A DNA stretch of 64,000 nt from Methanomassiliicoccaceae archaeon DOK (GTDB lineage Archaea > Thermoplasmatota > Thermoplasmata > Methanomassiliicoccales > Methanomethylophilaceae): NCBI GenBank assembly GCA_009911715.1, contig CP047880.1, positions 1,798,001 to 1,862,000 of the forward strand, written 5' to 3'. The position numbers were made by a program, and so were the translations under genes. This document shows, piece by piece, positions 62,116 to 64,000 of this stretch. Position 1 is the stretch's first letter. The number at the start of each line of letters is the position of its first letter. The notes under the pieces are model-generated. The model was not told where the DNA came from and searched no databases. It saw only the letters and a program-made list of their open reading frames with translations.

Positions 62116-63474
62116 ATGAGTATGTTCGGAACCAACGGCGTACGTGGCATCGCAAACGAATACCTTGACTGTGAGTTAGCACTGCAGATGGGCAGAGCTG
62201 TTTCCAAAGTACTCGGCAAGACCATAGCGGTGGCTACAGACACCCGCGTGTCGTCCCCTATGCTCAAAAACGCTCTCTGCGCGGGACTCATGTCCGTCGG
62301 CGCGGACGTCCTGGACCTAGGCATGATTCCGACCCCAGCATTACAGCATTACATCCGGAACAGACCAAAGGTGTCAGGCGGGGTAATGATAACTGCATCC
62401 CATAACCCCCCAGAATTCAACGGCATCAAATGTATAGCCTCAGACGGCACCGAATGTTCAAAAGAACAGGAATCAGACATAGAGAGGCTCTACAAATCGA
62501 AGATCGAATGTGTGGGGTGGAAAGACATCGGTAGCATCCTTCAGATAAACGATGCTGCTGAAGAGTATGTCGAATCTGTCGCCTCGAAGGTCGATACTGA
62601 CCTAATCAGGAAATCTCAGATTGTAGCGGTAGTCGATTGTGCCAACGGCGCATCCGTCCAGACGACTCCGATGCTGCTAAGAAAGCTTGGAGTCAGAGCC
62701 ATTACTTTGAACGGAGACCCCCAGGGAGAGTTCCCAGGCCATCCCAGCGAACCCACGGAAGACAACCTAGAGGAGCTAAAAAGAATGGTCGTGGCTGTAG
62801 GTGCAGACATAGGCATCGCACATGATGGGGATGCAGATAGGTGCGTTTTTGTCACCGAGAAAGGAGACTACGTCAGCGGGGATGTCTCTCTGGCGCTGTT
62901 GGCCGAGGCAATGATCCACAAAAACGGTGGCGGAAAGGTCATGATTACGGTAGCCACCTCGTCCCTTGTAAAAGACATCACCGAAAGAGCAGGAGGCGAG
63001 GTTGTATACACTGCTGTGGGATCTCCAATTGTCGCACGCACAATGGCCTCCGAAGGAGGTGTATTCGGAGGGGAAGAAAACGGAGGAGTTATTTTCGCAG
63101 ATCACCAGTATTGTCGTGACGGTGCTATGGGTGCAGCCAGAATGTTGGAGTATGTAGCAAAATACGGAAGACTAGGGGATAGGATCGCGGAACTCCCATC
63201 CTACACAACTATCAAAAACGCAGTCTATTGCCCAGAAGATCTCAAGTCGAAAGTCATATCCTCGATCGAGCTGCGTCACGAGAATGGACGCATCGACAAA
63301 AGAGACGGAATCAGAATCGACTATGACGATGGCTGGGTACTAATGCGTCCATCAGGTACCGAGCCCAAGTTCAGAATATATTCCGAGTCCAGAGATTCCA
63401 AGACTGCTCGTGAACGCTCCCAAAGTTTCTGTGCGGAGTTCTCAGAAGTTCTCGAAGAGATGTCGAAGAAATAA
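62116..63474 (+). CDS. Phosphoglucosamine/phosphomannomutase family protein
   Basis: The 452-residue enzyme moves phosphate between C6 and C1 of a hexose. It has MFGTNGVRGIAN, the active-site Ser loop ITASHNPPEFNGIK, the metal loop AHDGDADRCVF, GEENGGVIF for sugar binding and RPSGTEPKFRIY for phosphate. Which sugar it uses (GlcN, Glc or Man) cannot be told. The start at 62116 was chosen over longer frames; an ATG two codons later is also possible. The region is AT-richer than the neighbouring genes. Confidence 0.92.
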   Translation: MSMFGTNGVRGIANEYLDCELALQMGRAVSKVLGKTIAVATDTRVSSPMLKNALCAGLMSVGADVLDLGMIPTPALQHYIRNRPKVSGGVMITASHNPPEFNGIKCIASDGTECSKEQESDIERLYKSKIECVGWKDIGSILQINDAAEEYVESVASKVDTDLIRKSQIVAVVDCANGASVQTTPMLLRKLGVRAITLNGDPQGEFPGHPSEPTEDNLEELKRMVVAVGADIGIAHDGDADRCVFVTEKGDYVSGDVSLALLAEAMIHKNGGGKVMITVATSSLVKDITERAGGEVVYTAVGSPIVARTMASEGGVFGGEENGGVIFADHQYCRDGAMGAARMLEYVAKYGRLGDRIAELPSYTTIKNAVYCPEDLKSKVISSIELRHENGRIDKRDGIRIDYDDGWVLMRPSGTEPKFRIYSESRDSKTARERSQSFCAEFSEVLEEMSKK

Positions 63475-63490
63475 TAACATCGGCCACCAC

Positions 63491-63499
63491 AAATATAAG
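63491..63499 (+). promoter_or_regulatory. TATA box of the SIS gene at 63519
   Basis: AAATATAAG is centred 24 bases before the ATG at 63519. Confidence 0.55.
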
Positions 63500-63518
63500 C
63501 GAGAAGGGGTTAGGACTC

Positions 63519-64000
63519 ATGACCATGAAAAAGGACGTCGACACATACTTCTCTGAACTCACAGATGCACTATCCCGCATAGACCGCGACACAATCTGTG
63601 AGATGGTCGACGCCATCTTAGAAGCATACAACAATGAAAGTGTTGTTTATGTCTGTGGAAACGGCGGTAGTGCGGCAACAGCATCACACATCGTCTGCGA
63701 TTTCAATAAAGGTATTTCCATGCACCATGACAGGAAGTTCCGTTTCCTTTGTCTGAATGATAACATCGCATCCATGATGGCAATCTCGAACGACATCAGC
63801 TATGATGATGTCTTCCTAATCCAGGCAGAAGGGCGCGTAAGAGACGGAGACGTGCTAATTGCAATCTCCGGCAGCGGAAATTCTGAAAACGTGCTGAAGG
63901 TTGCTGAATACTTCAAAAACAGAGGAAATAAGGTCATCGGGCTGACAGGATACTCGGGAGGAAAGCTCAGAGAGATGGCAGACATCCCAGTTCATGTTCC
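63519..64000 (+). CDS. SIS-domain isomerase, GmhA-like (runs off window)
   Basis: An open frame of 160 codons reaches the window end without a stop. It has YVCGNGGSAATASHIVCDF, ISNDISYDDVF, and IAISGSGNSENVLKVAEYF, typical of phosphoheptose isomerase-like SIS proteins. The catalytic Glu position of GmhA reads Asp here (CDF), unlike the fused GmhA at 48.5 kb, so substrate and activity may differ. It probably opens a further sugar gene cluster outside the window. Confidence 0.88.
   Translation, partial: MTMKKDVDTYFSELTDALSRIDRDTICEMVDAILEAYNNESVVYVCGNGGSAATASHIVCDFNKGISMHHDRKFRFLCLNDNIASMMAISNDISYDDVFLIQAEGRVRDGDVLIAISGSGNSENVLKVAEYFKNRGNKVIGLTGYSGGKLREMADIPVHV

Noticed and set aside
1-64000. 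CRISPR arrays, rRNA genes, inteins in the polymerase or initiation factor genes
   Set aside because: No regularly spaced repeats or rRNA sequence were seen, and rpoA1, rpoB, infB and aIF2-gamma have normal lengths with uninterrupted motifs.

Overview
The window is archaeal and best fits a Methanomassiliicoccales-like methanogen (Thermoplasmata). The evidence is a split RNA polymerase largest subunit (A'/A'') with an unsplit B subunit, archaeal GatDE, aIF5B, aIF2-gamma, aEF1-beta, ribosomal proteins L7Ae, S28e, L24e, S6e and L30e, a GINS subunit, pantoate kinase with CoaBC, methanogenesis marker protein 8, and an in-frame amber codon inside an otherwise intact truA. Only one of about 64 complete genes ends in TAG, and there a TGA follows two codons later. 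This is the pattern expected where TAG can encode pyrrolysine. No stretch above about 300 bases is free of genes.

Layout. 1-6.3 kb: gatE (partial), gatD, an unknown gene with a HEPN-like motif, a small membrane protein, hypB, purD, truA with its internal TAG, and a translin homologue. 6.4-12.9 kb: a two-gene operon with an 1887-residue STT3/AglB-like oligosaccharyltransferase fused to a very long extracellular region, plus a small membrane-anchored surface protein. 13-14.7 kb: pyrF and a radical SAM gene read divergently from one palindromic TATA box. 14.8-23.7 kb: the RNA polymerase operon rpoH-rpoB-rpoA1-rpoA2-rpl30e-nusA. 23.8-34.7 kb: two tRNA-Lys genes bracket housekeeping genes (MerR regulator, trmI, DUF1638, proS, prs, pantoate kinase, coaBC, tmk, toprim, DUF167, GINS, MBL, CBS). 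34.8-46.9 kb: a purine permease, cyclophilin, marker protein 8, then the translation cluster L7Ae-S28e-L24e-Ndk-aIF5B-(PLD-like)-S6e-aIF2gamma-PIN, a membrane protein and ilvE.

47-64 kb is a surface-glycan region. It opens with a TnpB-only mobile element that has 15-bp terminal inverted repeats and a 6-bp flanking direct repeat. Next come a GmhA-GmhB fusion and a heptose-7-phosphate kinase (HddA), which suggest nucleotide-activated heptose synthesis. Several glycosyltransferases, a VTT membrane protein, an acyltransferase, a sugar-1-phosphate nucleotidyltransferase, a phosphosugar mutase and a second SIS isomerase cut by the window end follow. Parts of this region (about 50.6-53.1, 56.4-57.8 and 62.1-64 kb) are visibly AT-richer than the rest, which suggests recent acquisition.

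Expression style. Many single genes or first genes have a TATA box centred about 25 bases upstream of the start codon, so their mRNAs should be leaderless. Genes inside operons overlap by ATGA or have GGTGA/GGAGG-type ribosome binding sites. All family assignments come from reading motifs by eye; no database search was run.
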